Assembly (NCBI GenBank): GCA_963810305.1
Contig: CAWEMY010000013.1
Coordinates: 171,163-235,162, forward strand
Direction: 5' to 3'
Source: JACDCA01 sp963810305
Lineage (GTDB): Bacteria; Acidobacteriota; Vicinamibacteria; Vicinamibacterales; 2-12-FULL-66-21
Length of the DNA: 64,000 nucleotides
The notes under the pieces are model-generated. The model saw only the letters and a program-made list of their open reading frames with translations, had not been told where the DNA came from and did not search any database. This document shows, in pieces, positions 18,495 to 27,509 of this stretch. A program made the position numbers and the translations under genes. The stretch's first letter is position 1, and every line of letters begins with the position of its first letter.

Positions 18495-19408
18495 CTAAAT
18501 AGTGAACCCGCGACCCTCGAGATACTTCCTGCAGATCTCCGCGGATTCCTTCGGCGTGCGCGCGTCGTCGGGCACGCGATCGAGCTCCACGACCACCCAG
18601 CCGCTGAACCGGACGTCCGCGAGCGCCTTGAACACACCGGGAAGATCGACCTTTCCACGCCCGAGCTCGACGAACCGGTAGTTTCGCGCCTGCTCCCCGG
18701 TCGCGCCGGGCACCGGCTGCTGCGGCTCGACATCCTTGATGTGGAGGAAGAGGTGGCGGTCCTTGTACTCGTGGATCGCCTTCACCGGGTCGCCGCCTCC
18801 TTGCTGGTAGTGGGCGATGTCGAGCTCGAGCCTGACGTACTGCGGGTCGGTGGCCTCGAGGACCCATTTCACTTCCTCCGGCCGCTCGCCGATGCTGTTC
18901 ATGTGGTTGTGATAACTGAGCGGGATCCCCAGGTCCGCCGTGCGTTTGCCGATCTCGGTCAGCATCCACCCGAGCCGCTTGTAGTCGTCGGGTACCGAGG
19001 TCGCGCTTCGGGCGCGAGTCGGTCACCTGCAGATAGAGGCCGCCGACGTCTTTCACGAAACGCGCGTGGCGCAGATGCAGCGCGATCTCTTCTTTCTCGA
19101 GAGCCGGATCGATCCTCACAGCACCGCTCGAGAGCGCGACCATCACCAGCTTGTGCTTCGCGAGCAGCTTCCTTCAGGGCGGCCGGCTTATCGCCGTACT
19201 CCTTGACGATCGGCGACCGCAGCTGAATCCCGCGGAAGCCGACGTCGCTGACGTCGCGGATCGCGTCGAGATCCTTGCCCTGCCAGGTGATCGCCGCGTA
19301 GCCGAATTTCAGATCCTGCGCCGCGAACAGTCTGTCGCTGAGGAGCGCGGCTGCACCGAGGCCCGTGAGAGCGGCAAGGAACTCACGCCTGCCGTTGGGA
19401 GTGTTCAT
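18495..19408 (-). CDS. Tat-exported sugar phosphate isomerase/epimerase-like TIM barrel (frameshifted)
   Basis: AP-endonuclease-2 type TIM barrel. A Tat-like leader GRREFLAALTGLGAAALLS precedes KFGYAAITWQGKDLDAIRDV; later parts are GIPLSYHNHMNSIGERPEEV, RLELDIAHYQQGGGDPVKAI and WVVVELDRVPDD, giving the usual metal-binding H/E/D set. The reading frame shifts near 19170 and near 19005; each time the match resumes. ATG 19408 has GGAGG 5 bases upstream. Despite the name, exported members next to Gfo/Idh and DUF1080 genes are candidates for 3-keto-sugar epimerisation or elimination rather than sugar-phosphate chemistry. Confidence 0.8.
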
Positions 19409-19418
19409 CTGTTCCTCC

Positions 19419-20627
19419 TTACCAGCTATGCATGGTCCCATCCTGCTTTCGTGCGATAGGCAAGTAGGCAGGTTCGTAGGGATAGTTCGCCGCGAGACTC
19501 TCGTCGATGTCGACGCCAAGCCCGGGGGCATCTCCAGGATGCATGGCACCGTCACGGAATGAGTAGGCGTGCGGAAAGACCTGGTCGGTCTCGGCGCTGT
19601 GCCGCATGTATTCCTGGATCCCGAAATTGTGGACGCTGATGTCGTGATGAAGCGCGGCCGCCATGCACACCGGACTGAGATCGGTCGCACCGTGGGATCC
19701 GGTACGGACGTGGTAGAGCTCCGCGAGATGCGCGACCTTCCTGAGATGGCTGATACCGCCGCCGTGTACGACGGTCATGCGGATGTAATCGATCAACTGC
19801 TCGCTGATCAGCCGATGGCAGTCATAGATGGTGTCGAACACTTCACCGACGGCAATCGGTGTCGTGGTGTGCTGGCGGATCAAGCGAAAACCTTCCTGCA
19901 ACTCCGCGGGCACGGGATCTTCCATCCAGAACAGGTGATAGGGTTCGAGCGCCTTGCCGAGGCGCCCTGCTTCCACCGGTGTCAGACGGTGGTGGACGTC
20001 GTGGAGCAGGTGCAGATGCGGGCCGAACTCCCGGCGCAGCCGATCGAACACGGAAGGAACAAACTGCAGGTACCGCTCGGTGCTCCAGGCCGTCTGCGGC
20101 ACCCGGCCTCGTTCCGCGGGCTCGTAATACAAGTCTCCCCGTCCGACGCCATATGCGTCGGATACGTCCGGCACCGCGCATTGAGCCCGCACCGCCTTGT
20201 AGCCCATCTCGACGTACCGCCCGACGGCGGCAACCGTCTCATCGATCGTGGTTCCATTCGCATGGCCGTAGACCATCGCGGATTCACGCGAGGCGCCGCC
20301 GAGGAGCTGATAAACCGGTCGATTGGTTGATTTGCCGAGGATGTCCCACAACGCCGTATCCACAGCGCTGATCGCCGTCATCGTCACCGGGCCTCGCCGC
20401 CAGTACGCACCCTTGTAGAGGTACTGCCATGTGTCTTCGATGTGACGTGCGTCCCGATTGATGAGCAGTGGCGCGATGTGGTCGCGGAGATAGCTGGCGA
20501 CGGCCAGCTCGCGCCCGTTCAGCGTCGCGTCGCCGACGCCATGGACGCCGTCCTCGGTGACGATTTTCAGCGTGACGAAATTGCGGCCCGGGGAGCAGAC
20601 GATGACGCGGGCGTCAGTTATTCGCAT
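19419..20627 (-). CDS. manD: D-mannonate dehydratase, RspA/ManD type
   Basis: Enolase-superfamily enzyme of 402 residues, full length. It matches the ManD subgroup closely from the start (CPGRNFVTLKIVTEDGVHG, DATLNGRELAVASYL) to the end (AANYPYEPAYLPIARKQDGT). The subgroup features are YKGAYWRRGPVTM, LLHDVHHRLTPVEA, WMEDPVPAE, AVGEVFD and TGSHGATDLSPV. The family converts D-mannonate (some also D-gluconate) to 2-keto-3-deoxy-gluconate. It follows LacI by 6 bases and precedes the isomerase by 10, so it belongs to the LacI-led operon. With the GH88 enzyme nearby it points to uronic-acid sugars, though low-activity ManD members with other roles exist. Confidence 0.9.
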   Translation of the reverse strand: MRITDARVIVCSPGRNFVTLKIVTEDGVHGVGDATLNGRELAVASYLRDHIAPLLINRDARHIEDTWQYLYKGAYWRRGPVTMTAISAVDTALWDILGKSTNRPVYQLLGGASRESAMVYGHANGTTIDETVAAVGRYVEMGYKAVRAQCAVPDVSDAYGVGRGDLYYEPAERGRVPQTAWSTERYLQFVPSVFDRLRREFGPHLHLLHDVHHRLTPVEAGRLGKALEPYHLFWMEDPVPAELQEGFRLIRQHTTTPIAVGEVFDTIYDCHRLISEQLIDYIRMTVVHGGGISHLRKVAHLAELYHVRTGSHGATDLSPVCMAAALHHDISVHNFGIQEYMRHSAETDQVFPHAYSFRDGAMHPGDAPGLGVDIDESLAANYPYEPAYLPIARKQDGTMHSW

Positions 20628-20633
20628 GCGCCT

Positions 20634-21698
20634 TCACGCTCGAAGTTTTCGCGATCGCGAAGGCGCTGGCAATGCCCCGGCCGTTACTGGTCCGCCGGAG
20701 GACTCCCGGACGACGAGAGACGGCGGGATCACGATTCGGCGGAAGGGACCCCGCGGCAGCGGCCCGATCTGTTCGAGGAGCAACTCCGCGGCGCGGCGGC
20801 CGAGCGCCTCCTTCGACCAGGCGACGGTGGTCAGCGGGACGCGGAGCAAGTCGCCGTGCGCCACGTCGCCGGCGCCGACGATCGCAATGTCTTTCGGCAC
20901 CGTGAGACCGGCCTCCCAGATCGCTTTCATCGCGCCGAGCGCCGCCGGATCGTTTGCGGCGAACACGCCGTCGACCGGCGGATCCATCGCCAGCAGATGC
21001 TGCATCGCACGGTATCCGTCCGCTTCCATGAAGCCGGCACGCTGAATCAGGTCCTGATTGGGCTTGATCCCCGCGGCGTTCAACGCGTCCAGGTACCCCT
21101 CCTCGCGGCGTTTCGCGTGCACGATCGGAGGGCCGCCGATGTGCGCGATCCGCCGGCGGCCGTGAGCCAGCAGGTGTTCAGTGGCAAGCCGTCCGACGGC
21201 CAGATCGTCGGTGAGCACACGATGGCAGGGGACGCGTGGATGATCGTCGCGGTCGATCATGACCAGGGCGCAGCCGAGCGCTGCAATTTTCCTGAGGACG
21301 TCGGTGTTGCCCGACACGTGCGCCGAGGCCAGAACGATGCCGTCGACCTGCCGCGCCCGCAGCATCTCGAGCTCGGAGCGCTCCTTTTTCGGATCTTCAC
21401 CGGAGCTGCACAACAGCAGTCCGTAGCCCTGAGCGCTCATGACCGATTCGATCCCTGCGACAATCTCGACGAAGAACGAGTGCATCAAGTCGGGGATGAC
21501 GACGCCGAGCGTATGCGTCCGCCGCAGCGAAAGACTGCGGGCGACGGCATTGGGCCGATAGCCGAGCTCTTTCACTTTCGCGAGGACGCGCGCGCGGGTG
21601 GCCGGCCCGATGTCGGGCTGCTCATTCAAAACTTTGGATACGGTGGTAACGGAGACCCCCAGTTCCTCCGCAATCCGCTTCATCGTCGTCGAAGTCAT
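20634..21698 (-). CDS. LacI-family transcriptional regulator
   Basis: 354 residues. The N-terminal LacI HTH (TMKRIAEELGVSVTTVSKVLN, with the hinge helix NAVARSLSLRRT) precedes a periplasmic-binding-like sensor domain (LGVVIPDLMHSFFVEIVAGI, VDGIVLASAHV, DGVFAANDPAALGAMKA). It is the first gene of the minus-strand operon with mannonate dehydratase, isomerase, DUF1080 and Gfo/Idh genes and is divergent from a TonB-dependent receptor. A palindromic LacI-type site lies between the two start codons, so it probably controls both arms and itself. The effector is likely a sugar or sugar acid released by this locus. Confidence 0.93.
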   Translation of the reverse strand: MTSTTMKRIAEELGVSVTTVSKVLNEQPDIGPATRARVLAKVKELGYRPNAVARSLSLRRTHTLGVVIPDLMHSFFVEIVAGIESVMSAQGYGLLLCSSGEDPKKERSELEMLRARQVDGIVLASAHVSGNTDVLRKIAALGCALVMIDRDDHPRVPCHRVLTDDLAVGRLATEHLLAHGRRRIAHIGGPPIVHAKRREEGYLDALNAAGIKPNQDLIQRAGFMEADGYRAMQHLLAMDPPVDGVFAANDPAALGAMKAIWEAGLTVPKDIAIVGAGDVAHGDLLRVPLTTVAWSKEALGRRAAELLLEQIGPLPRGPFRRIVIPPSLVVRESSGGPVTAGALPAPSRSRKLRA

Positions 21699-21777
21699 TC
21701 CTTATTAGACCAATACACCCTTTCGGCCGCTGAACGCCCGGGTCGCGGGCAGGGCAAATGTAACGGAAAGATTGTTT

Positions 21778-21793
21778 ACTTTAACGGTAAAGT
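21778..21793. promoter_or_regulatory. Candidate LacI-family operator
   Basis: ACTTTA / TAAAGT half-sites around ACGG, with the central CG typical of LacI-family sites, 80 bases upstream of the LacI start and 62 bases before the receptor start. It lies in the only divergent gap of the locus. Confidence 0.6.
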
Positions 21794-21854
21794 CATGCTA
21801 CTTCACAGACGCGTTTACATCGCCATTGACGTGTCGTCGATGAAGGAGCTGCAC

Positions 21855-24800
21855 ATGTCGCCACGAAAGCCACTTGGACTGCTGTTTGTCCTCGCCCTCA
21901 TCTGGCTGCCGCTACCGGCGCACGCTCAGACGTCCATGGGCGGCGTGAGCGGGACTGTCAAGGACTCCCAGGGAGCCGTTCTTCCCGGCGCGACGGTCAC
22001 TCTCACGAGCGCCGAGACGAATGTTGCGACCGTGCGACAGACCAACCAGAGCGGACTGTTTACCTTCGTCAACGTCCGACCCGGCCCCTACCTGCTGACG
22101 GTCGAAATGCAGGGTCTCAAGACCGCGCAACTCGAACGGTTCGTTGTCGCTGTCGCTGAGACGGTGACGCGGAACGTCTCGCTCGAGATCGGACCGGTCA
22201 CCGAGGTGATCCAGGTGAAGGGAACATCTTCGGAGCTGCTGCAGACGACATCGGCGACGCTGGGCCAGGTGATCGAAGAGAAACTGATTCGTGAGCTGCC
22301 GACGCAGGGCCGCAACTTCACGTCGATGCTGCTGCTCACCCCCGGCGTGAATCCGGTGTCGACCGCGCAGGGTCCTGGTCAGAACGGGAGCAACGAGACC
22401 GCCGTCAACAGCATCGAGGGGAACTCGGGAATCCCTGGCGGGAACATCTTCAATGCGTCAATCCAGGGGCAGCAGAACCGCTCGAAGATCTATTACATGG
22501 ACGGGATTCTGAACACGAGCGTCCGCGCCGGCTCCTACGTGGCGCTCCCCGACATCGACTCTCTGCAGGAGTTCAAGGTCCAGTCGCAGAGCGACAAGGC
22601 AGAATTCGGCGGCGTCCTTGGCGGAGTCGTCAACATGACCTCGAAGTCGGGCGGCAACCGCTTCACCGGTTCGGCCTTCGGCTACGGGCGCAACGAGAAT
22701 TTCGCCGCGCGCAATCCCTTCCGCGATTTCAACCGCACGGATCACCCGAAATACCGCCAGAGCCAGTACGGCGCGAATCTCGGCGGGCCGGTTCTGAAGA
22801 ACCGGACGTTTTTCTTTGGCTCATACGACGGCTGGCGGTTTCAGGACCTTGCCGCGGTCACCCTCACGGTCCCCTCGGGCAATGAGCTGAACGGCGATTT
22901 TTCGCAGACATTCCACCGGCGGCAGATCTACAACCCGTTCACAACGCGCGTGGTGAACGGAGTTACCATCCGCGATCCGTTCCCGGGGAACATCATTCCG
23001 CAGGAACTGATTTCTCCGACCATGCAGGCCTTTCTGAAGGCCTACATGGTCAAGCCCAACCTCCCGGGGCACGTCGCCAACAATTTCCAGGAGAACCGTG
23101 CGCAGGAGAACAACTCGAATTCATTCCAGGCGCGGATCGACCATCATTTCTCCTCGAGCGACAACCTGTTCTTCCGGTGGACCGAGCGCCGCATCAACGC
23201 CTTCCTGCCGAGAGGGGACGTTGGCTTCATCGAGCCCGACTCGATCAACCGGAACGTCGGCGGCGGATACTTTCATTCGTTCGGCAACAATCTGGTCCTC
23301 GAGCTCAGGGGCGGTCTCGCGACGCAGCCGACCGAGGACGCGCCGGCCCAGCACCCGCTTGGATTCGAGCCGTTGAAGGGACTCAACCTGCCGGAGCTCG
23401 AACGCTTTCAGGGTTACATCATCGATGGCTTGACGACACCCTGGACCAACATGCCAAACCTTGGCGTCCAGGGGCCGCGACCGCGTAACAATCCGAACTG
23501 GAACGCGGCCGCCGACGTGAGCTGGCTGCGTGGAAAACACAATTTCAAAGGCGGCTTCCAGATGCTCAACATCTCCCGCCTCCAGAAGAACCAGTTCGGC
23601 CAGCTGACGTTCAACCCGGAACAAACGCGGAATCCGCAGTCAACCGCGAACACGGGAGATCCGATTGCCTCGGCGCTCCTGGGGTTACCAAGTCAGATTC
23701 GCGGCTTCGTTCCCGATCTCGGGTTCATCGACTTCCATACCTCGACCCTTTCCGGCTACGTGCAGGACACCTGGGCGCTTCGTTCGAACGTCACCCTGAA
23801 TGTAGGTCTTCGCTACGATTACGTCACGCGCGCAGTCGGCAATAGTGACGCGCAGTTCCAGAGCGGCGTCAACATGAAGACGGGCGAGTGGCTGATCGCG
23901 CTGCCGGAAATGCCGCCGGTATGTGCCGGTGGACCGCCGCCGTGTCTGCCAGCGCCCCTCTCTCAGATTCCGTTCAATCAGTACATCAAGGTGACTGGCG
24001 ACCGTAACTCGCTGCTGAAGCCGATTGCCGACAACTGGGGTCCGCGCGCGGGCGTCTCGTGGGCGTTGAACGATACGACGGTCTTGCGCAGCGGGTATGC
24101 GCTGATGTGGGACTCGATGGTGTCGAGGAGCCAGTACGGGCAGCACCAGTTCGAAACCTGGGGATGGCCGCAGTTTTCCGGCATCGATACGGGCGCGATC
24201 AACCGTGAAGGAGGCCCGCTGCAGCGTATCGACGACGTCGAGACGCTGCCGTTCCTGGCGCCACGCCCGCATCCGTGGAACAGCACCAACTTCTTCAACG
24301 ACCCGGGCCGGAAGAACGCCTACTCACACCAGTATCACGTCGAGCTGCAGCGTCAGATCACCAGCAACTTCATGGTCGCGGCGGCATACGTGGGCAGCTA
24401 CAACGGCCGCATGGAATACGCGGGCCGCCCGCAGGCGCTCTCGAGCCCTGGCATCGACGCGACCGGCCGCCGGCTCACGGCCGCCGAGGTCGATGCGCGC
24501 AGGCCCTGGCCGCATATCAACGGCACGTTCACCTACTCGGACGACATCGGCATGTCGCAGTACGATGCGCTGCAAATCAAGGCCCAGCACCGTTTCTCGG
24601 ACGGTCTGTCCAGCATTTTCTCGTACACGTTCTCGAGAACGATCGACACGAGCAGCGGCTGGTTCAACGCCGAGAATGGCATCGGCGGTGCCGCGACCGT
24701 GCAGAACTACCACGACATGGAGGGCAACAAGGCGCGGTCCAGCTATGACATCCCGCACATCGTGACCTGGGGCACCGTGTGGGAGCTGCCATTTGGACGT

Positions 24801-25280
24801 GGCAAGCGGTGGCTCGATAGCGGGGCGCTGTCATGGATTCTCGGGAACTGGCAGTTGAATTCGATGCTGCTGGCGCGATCGGGACAGCCGTTCACCATTA
24901 CAGTCGGTGGCGACCCGGCGAATGTCGGCTTCACCGGCTACAGCCGCGCCAACCTGGTGGGCGATCCCGAAGAGGGAGCAGGTACTCTCGATCGCTGGTT
25001 CAACCCCGCGGCGTTCGCGATACCGGTGAACAGCTTCGGCACCGCCAAACGCAACAGCCTGCGGGCGCCGTCCTACTGGAATGTGGATCTCGGGCTTCAG
25101 AGGAACATCCCGTTCAGTGGCCAGACGCTGCAACTGAGGATCGACGCGTTCAACGCCTTCAATCACATCAACTGGGGCAATCCCGCGGTGGCGCTCGACA
25201 CCGCCGCCACAGTGGGGAGAATCACGACGATGAACGGGCGGCCGCGGCAGATCCAGTTCGGGGCGCGGTTCCTGTTCTAG
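21855..25280 (+). CDS. TonB-dependent receptor with carboxypeptidase-regulatory-like domain
   Basis: Outer-membrane transporter of 1141 residues. ATG 21855 has GGAG 6 bases upstream; an in-frame ATG lies at 21840. Signal peptide LLFVLALIWLPLPAHAQ, then a CarboxypepD_reg-like domain (GGVSGTVKDSQGAVLPGATV), then a plug region (ELPTQGRNFTSMLLLTPGVN) and a beta-barrel ending RQIQFGARFLF with the terminal aromatic residue. This architecture is the Oar-like type common in Acidobacteriota. Divergent from the LacI operon with a shared operator region, it probably imports the oligosaccharide processed by the exported Gfo/Idh-DUF1080-isomerase set and by GH88. The gene is intact, unlike the second receptor in the window. 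Confidence 0.93.
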   Translation: MSPRKPLGLLFVLALIWLPLPAHAQTSMGGVSGTVKDSQGAVLPGATVTLTSAETNVATVRQTNQSGLFTFVNVRPGPYLLTVEMQGLKTAQLERFVVAVAETVTRNVSLEIGPVTEVIQVKGTSSELLQTTSATLGQVIEEKLIRELPTQGRNFTSMLLLTPGVNPVSTAQGPGQNGSNETAVNSIEGNSGIPGGNIFNASIQGQQNRSKIYYMDGILNTSVRAGSYVALPDIDSLQEFKVQSQSDKAEFGGVLGGVVNMTSKSGGNRFTGSAFGYGRNENFAARNPFRDFNRTDHPKYRQSQYGANLGGPVLKNRTFFFGSYDGWRFQDLAAVTLTVPSGNELNGDFSQTFHRRQIYNPFTTRVVNGVTIRDPFPGNIIPQELISPTMQAFLKAYMVKPNLPGHVANNFQENRAQENNSNSFQARIDHHFSSSDNLFFRWTERRINAFLPRGDVGFIEPDSINRNVGGGYFHSFGNNLVLELRGGLATQPTEDAPAQHPLGFEPLKGLNLPELERFQGYIIDGLTTPWTNMPNLGVQGPRPRNNPNWNAAADVSWLRGKHNFKGGFQMLNISRLQKNQFGQLTFNPEQTRNPQSTANTGDPIASALLGLPSQIRGFVPDLGFIDFHTSTLSGYVQDTWALRSNVTLNVGLRYDYVTRAVGNSDAQFQSGVNMKTGEWLIALPEMPPVCAGGPPPCLPAPLSQIPFNQYIKVTGDRNSLLKPIADNWGPRAGVSWALNDTTVLRSGYALMWDSMVSRSQYGQHQFETWGWPQFSGIDTGAINREGGPLQRIDDVETLPFLAPRPHPWNSTNFFNDPGRKNAYSHQYHVELQRQITSNFMVAAAYVGSYNGRMEYAGRPQALSSPGIDATGRRLTAAEVDARRPWPHINGTFTYSDDIGMSQYDALQIKAQHRFSDGLSSIFSYTFSRTIDTSSGWFNAENGIGGAATVQNYHDMEGNKARSSYDIPHIVTWGTVWELPFGRGKRWLDSGALSWILGNWQLNSMLLARSGQPFTITVGGDPANVGFTGYSRANLVGDPEEGAGTLDRWFNPAAFAIPVNSFGTAKRNSLRAPSYWNVDLGLQRNIPFSGQTLQLRIDAFNAFNHINWGNPAVALDTAATVGRITTMNGRPRQIQFGARFLF

Positions 25281-25341
25281 TTCGACGGCCTGTCTCGCAG
25301 GAGACCAGGAGATCAGGAGACTTTAGGTAAAAGGCATTTTT

Positions 25342-26104
25342 TCAGAGGCGGGGAATTGCCAGGCCACCGTCCACGTGGATGACGGAACCGGTCGCGTAGG
25401 GCACGTCACCTCGTAGCAAGGCTGCTACGACACGCCCGACGTCGGCCGGTGTACCCCAGCGACGCTGCGGGACAAGTCCTGAAGCGATCCGATCGTCGTA
25501 CTGGCTGCGCACGTTCGCCGTCATATCAGTCTCGATAATGCCGGGGCGTACCTCGTAGACGGGGATGCCGTGCTCGGCGAGGCGCACGGCGAAGAGCTTC
25601 ACAGCCATCGCGAGTCCCGCCTTGCTCACGCAGTACTCACCACGATTCACCGAGGCCATCTCGGCCGACACCGAGGTAATGAAGACAATCGAGCGTAATG
25701 TGGCCGAATCAGCCGCGTGCGCGGACACCATTCGCCGGGCGATCTGCTGGGTGAGAAAGTACGGCCCTTCCAGATTGATCCGCATCAATTCCTCGAAGGA
25801 CGCCTCGGTCGTGTCGAGCAAGTCCGCACGCACGCGCGGCGCGCGGCCGGCGTTGTTGACCAGCGCCTGAACCCCGCCAGCCTCATCGTCGATGCCACTC
25901 CAGGAGTCGCGCACGTTCCGCAGCGTCGGAGATGTCAGCCTGGAAGTACCGGGCGTGGCCGTTGAACGAGGCGATCACGTCGCTGACAGCGGATTCAGGA
26001 CGTTGACCGCATAACATCAGCCGCCAGCCCTCGGATGCGAGCGCGCGCGCGATGCCGAGGCCGATCCCCCGCGTCCCTCCGGTGATCAGAGCCGTCGGCG
26101 TCAT
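25342..26104 (-). CDS. SDR-family dehydrogenase/3-ketoacyl-ACP reductase-like (one frameshift)
   Basis: Short-chain dehydrogenase of about 253 residues: TGGTRGIGLG near the N-terminus, VNNAGRAPRV, FITSVSAEMASVNRGEYCVSK (Ser and YxxxK) and HVDGGLAIPRL at the end. The frame changes once near 25905, between the Rossmann half and NNAG. ATG 26104 overlaps the stop of the GH88 gene (ATGA), so the two form an operon. In this setting it probably reduces or oxidises a uronic-acid product, for example a keto-deoxy-uronate, rather than serving fatty-acid synthesis; that is inference. Confidence 0.82.
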
Positions 26105-27477
26105 CGCTCGGCGAAGAACGTGAGATAGGGGGCGTTGGTCGCCAGTCGTTGCACCAGCACTGCCGCCTCGCGCAAGTGATAGTCGCCCCACTGGCTGGAC
26201 TCACCCCGCGGTACGCGCGAGCCGGCAGGGATGTGGTCCCAGCCGTTCGGACGGTGATAGACAGAATGGAGGAGCAGCCCCTCGTGATCGTCGCGGGTGC
26301 TCAGGTATGGTCCGTCAGGGTCGAGCAACGTCGCCAGCACGCGCAGACCTGCCTGAAAGTATCGCGCTCCCTCACCGTCGGCGCCAAGCCGATGGCCGAC
26401 GCGGAGCAGCCCCTGCGCTGCAATCGCCGCCGCCGAGCTGTCCACGGGCTCATGATCGTTGAAGGGATCTGAAGGCCGCGCCGCCCAATCGCCAAGCGCC
26501 GCTAGTCCTGGCGCGCCGGTGTCCCAGTACGGCACCCCGTCGGCGGCCGCGGCCGAGTCGATGTAGAAGTCGCAGGTTGCGCGCGCCGCCTCGAGCATCA
26601 ACCCGCCGATTGTCGCCGCGCCGCACGCCTGCAGCTCCTCGTCGCGCCTGGTCGCGATGAATTCGAGTTGTTCGGCGAAGCCGAGCATCGCCCAGGCGAG
26701 CCCGCGCGTCCAGGTCGAGAAAGGGGAGTAGCCCTGCTGCGAGTTCGGGCAGCGGTACTGACCATTCGCAGGATTGAAGAGGCTCTCGTGCGCGACCCGT
26801 CCGCGGACGTCGTAGATGTCACGGCCTTGGCCGTAGTAGACCGAGTACTGCGCGGTCGCTGTCGCATGCTGCACGAGACGCTCGAGCAGGTTGACCTCGG
26901 CGTCCTGTTCTTCGAGCAGACGATGACCGAGCTGATGGGAAAGCGCGAGCGCGCGCAACGAGCGAATCGTGTCGACGAACAGTGACTGCGCACCGTTGAA
27001 CGAGTGGATGAAGCCGCCGTCCGGCAGCCGTGTCCAGCGTCGCGCCTGGACCGCGCCGCTGACTTTGAGCGCGAGCTCGTAGAAGCGGATCTCCCAGTCC
27101 GACGCGTCGAAACGATTCTCCCGCGCGAGGCGCCAGAGCGCACCGTAGGTGCTGACGTTGTTGAACCCGTGATCGTGAACCCCGGCGTGGGTCAGGTGCG
27201 GCGCCATTCGCTCGAAGGTCCGGGCGCGGGCGAGCTCGAGAAACCCGGGTTCCCCGGTTGCATCGAACTGCAGGACGGCCGACCCGACCTGAAAGCCCTG
27301 GGTCCATTCGGTCCATCCGCGCGACTGGTAGCGGCCGGCGGCGGTGAACACCGGAGCGCCGTCCTCGGGCCGCCACCGTGACTCGAGCGAGCGGATCTTC
27401 TCTGCCGACAGCTCGAACAAGCGGGTGATTGCCGGGAGGAGAGTCGCGGCGGTTATCGTGCGATCGATCCGTATCAT
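26101..27477 (-). CDS. GH88-like unsaturated glucuronyl hydrolase
   Basis: 458 residues without a signal peptide. The (alpha/alpha)6-barrel motifs fit GH88: SRGWTEWTQGFQVGSAVL, HDHGFNNVSTYGALW, GAQSLFVDTIRSLRAL (candidate catalytic Asp), FSTWTRGLAWAMLGFAEQL and PVDSSAAAIAAQGLLRVG. Such enzymes hydrate the C4-C5 double bond left by polysaccharide lyases, freeing an unsaturated uronic acid in the cytoplasm. It starts only 32 bases from the divergent ApbE operon, with a perfect palindrome between, and is coupled to the SDR downstream. Confidence 0.85.
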   Translation of the reverse strand: MIRIDRTITAATLLPAITRLFELSAEKIRSLESRWRPEDGAPVFTAAGRYQSRGWTEWTQGFQVGSAVLQFDATGEPGFLELARARTFERMAPHLTHAGVHDHGFNNVSTYGALWRLARENRFDASDWEIRFYELALKVSGAVQARRWTRLPDGGFIHSFNGAQSLFVDTIRSLRALALSHQLGHRLLEEQDAEVNLLERLVQHATATAQYSVYYGQGRDIYDVRGRVAHESLFNPANGQYRCPNSQQGYSPFSTWTRGLAWAMLGFAEQLEFIATRRDEELQACGAATIGGLMLEAARATCDFYIDSAAAADGVPYWDTGAPGLAALGDWAARPSDPFNDHEPVDSSAAAIAAQGLLRVGHRLGADGEGARYFQAGLRVLATLLDPDGPYLSTRDDHEGLLLHSVYHRPNGWDHIPAGSRVPRGESSQWGDYHLREAAVLVQRLATNAPYLTFFAER

Positions 27478-27488
27478 CGGCGCCGCAT

Positions 27489-27500
27489 ATCATATATGAT
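27489..27500. promoter_or_regulatory. Perfect 12-bp palindrome, candidate GntR operator
   Basis: ATCATATATGAT, AT-rich in a GC-rich setting, fills the middle of the 32-bp gap between the GH88 start (27477) and the ApbE start (27510). A GntR-type regulator is encoded in the plus-strand operon. It could overlap the -10 region in either direction. Confidence 0.55.
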
Positions 27501-27509
27501 CCTCCGGTC

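Noticed and set aside
20442..21839. Upstream extension of the TonB receptor frame
   Set aside because: It overlaps LacI and the operator antisense; the signal peptide and Shine-Dalgarno place the start at 21855.
25281..25341. Possible terminator between convergent TonB receptor and SDR genes
   Set aside because: Only a 5-bp stem (GTCTC/GAGAC) separated from a T-run by more than 30 bases; not convincing.
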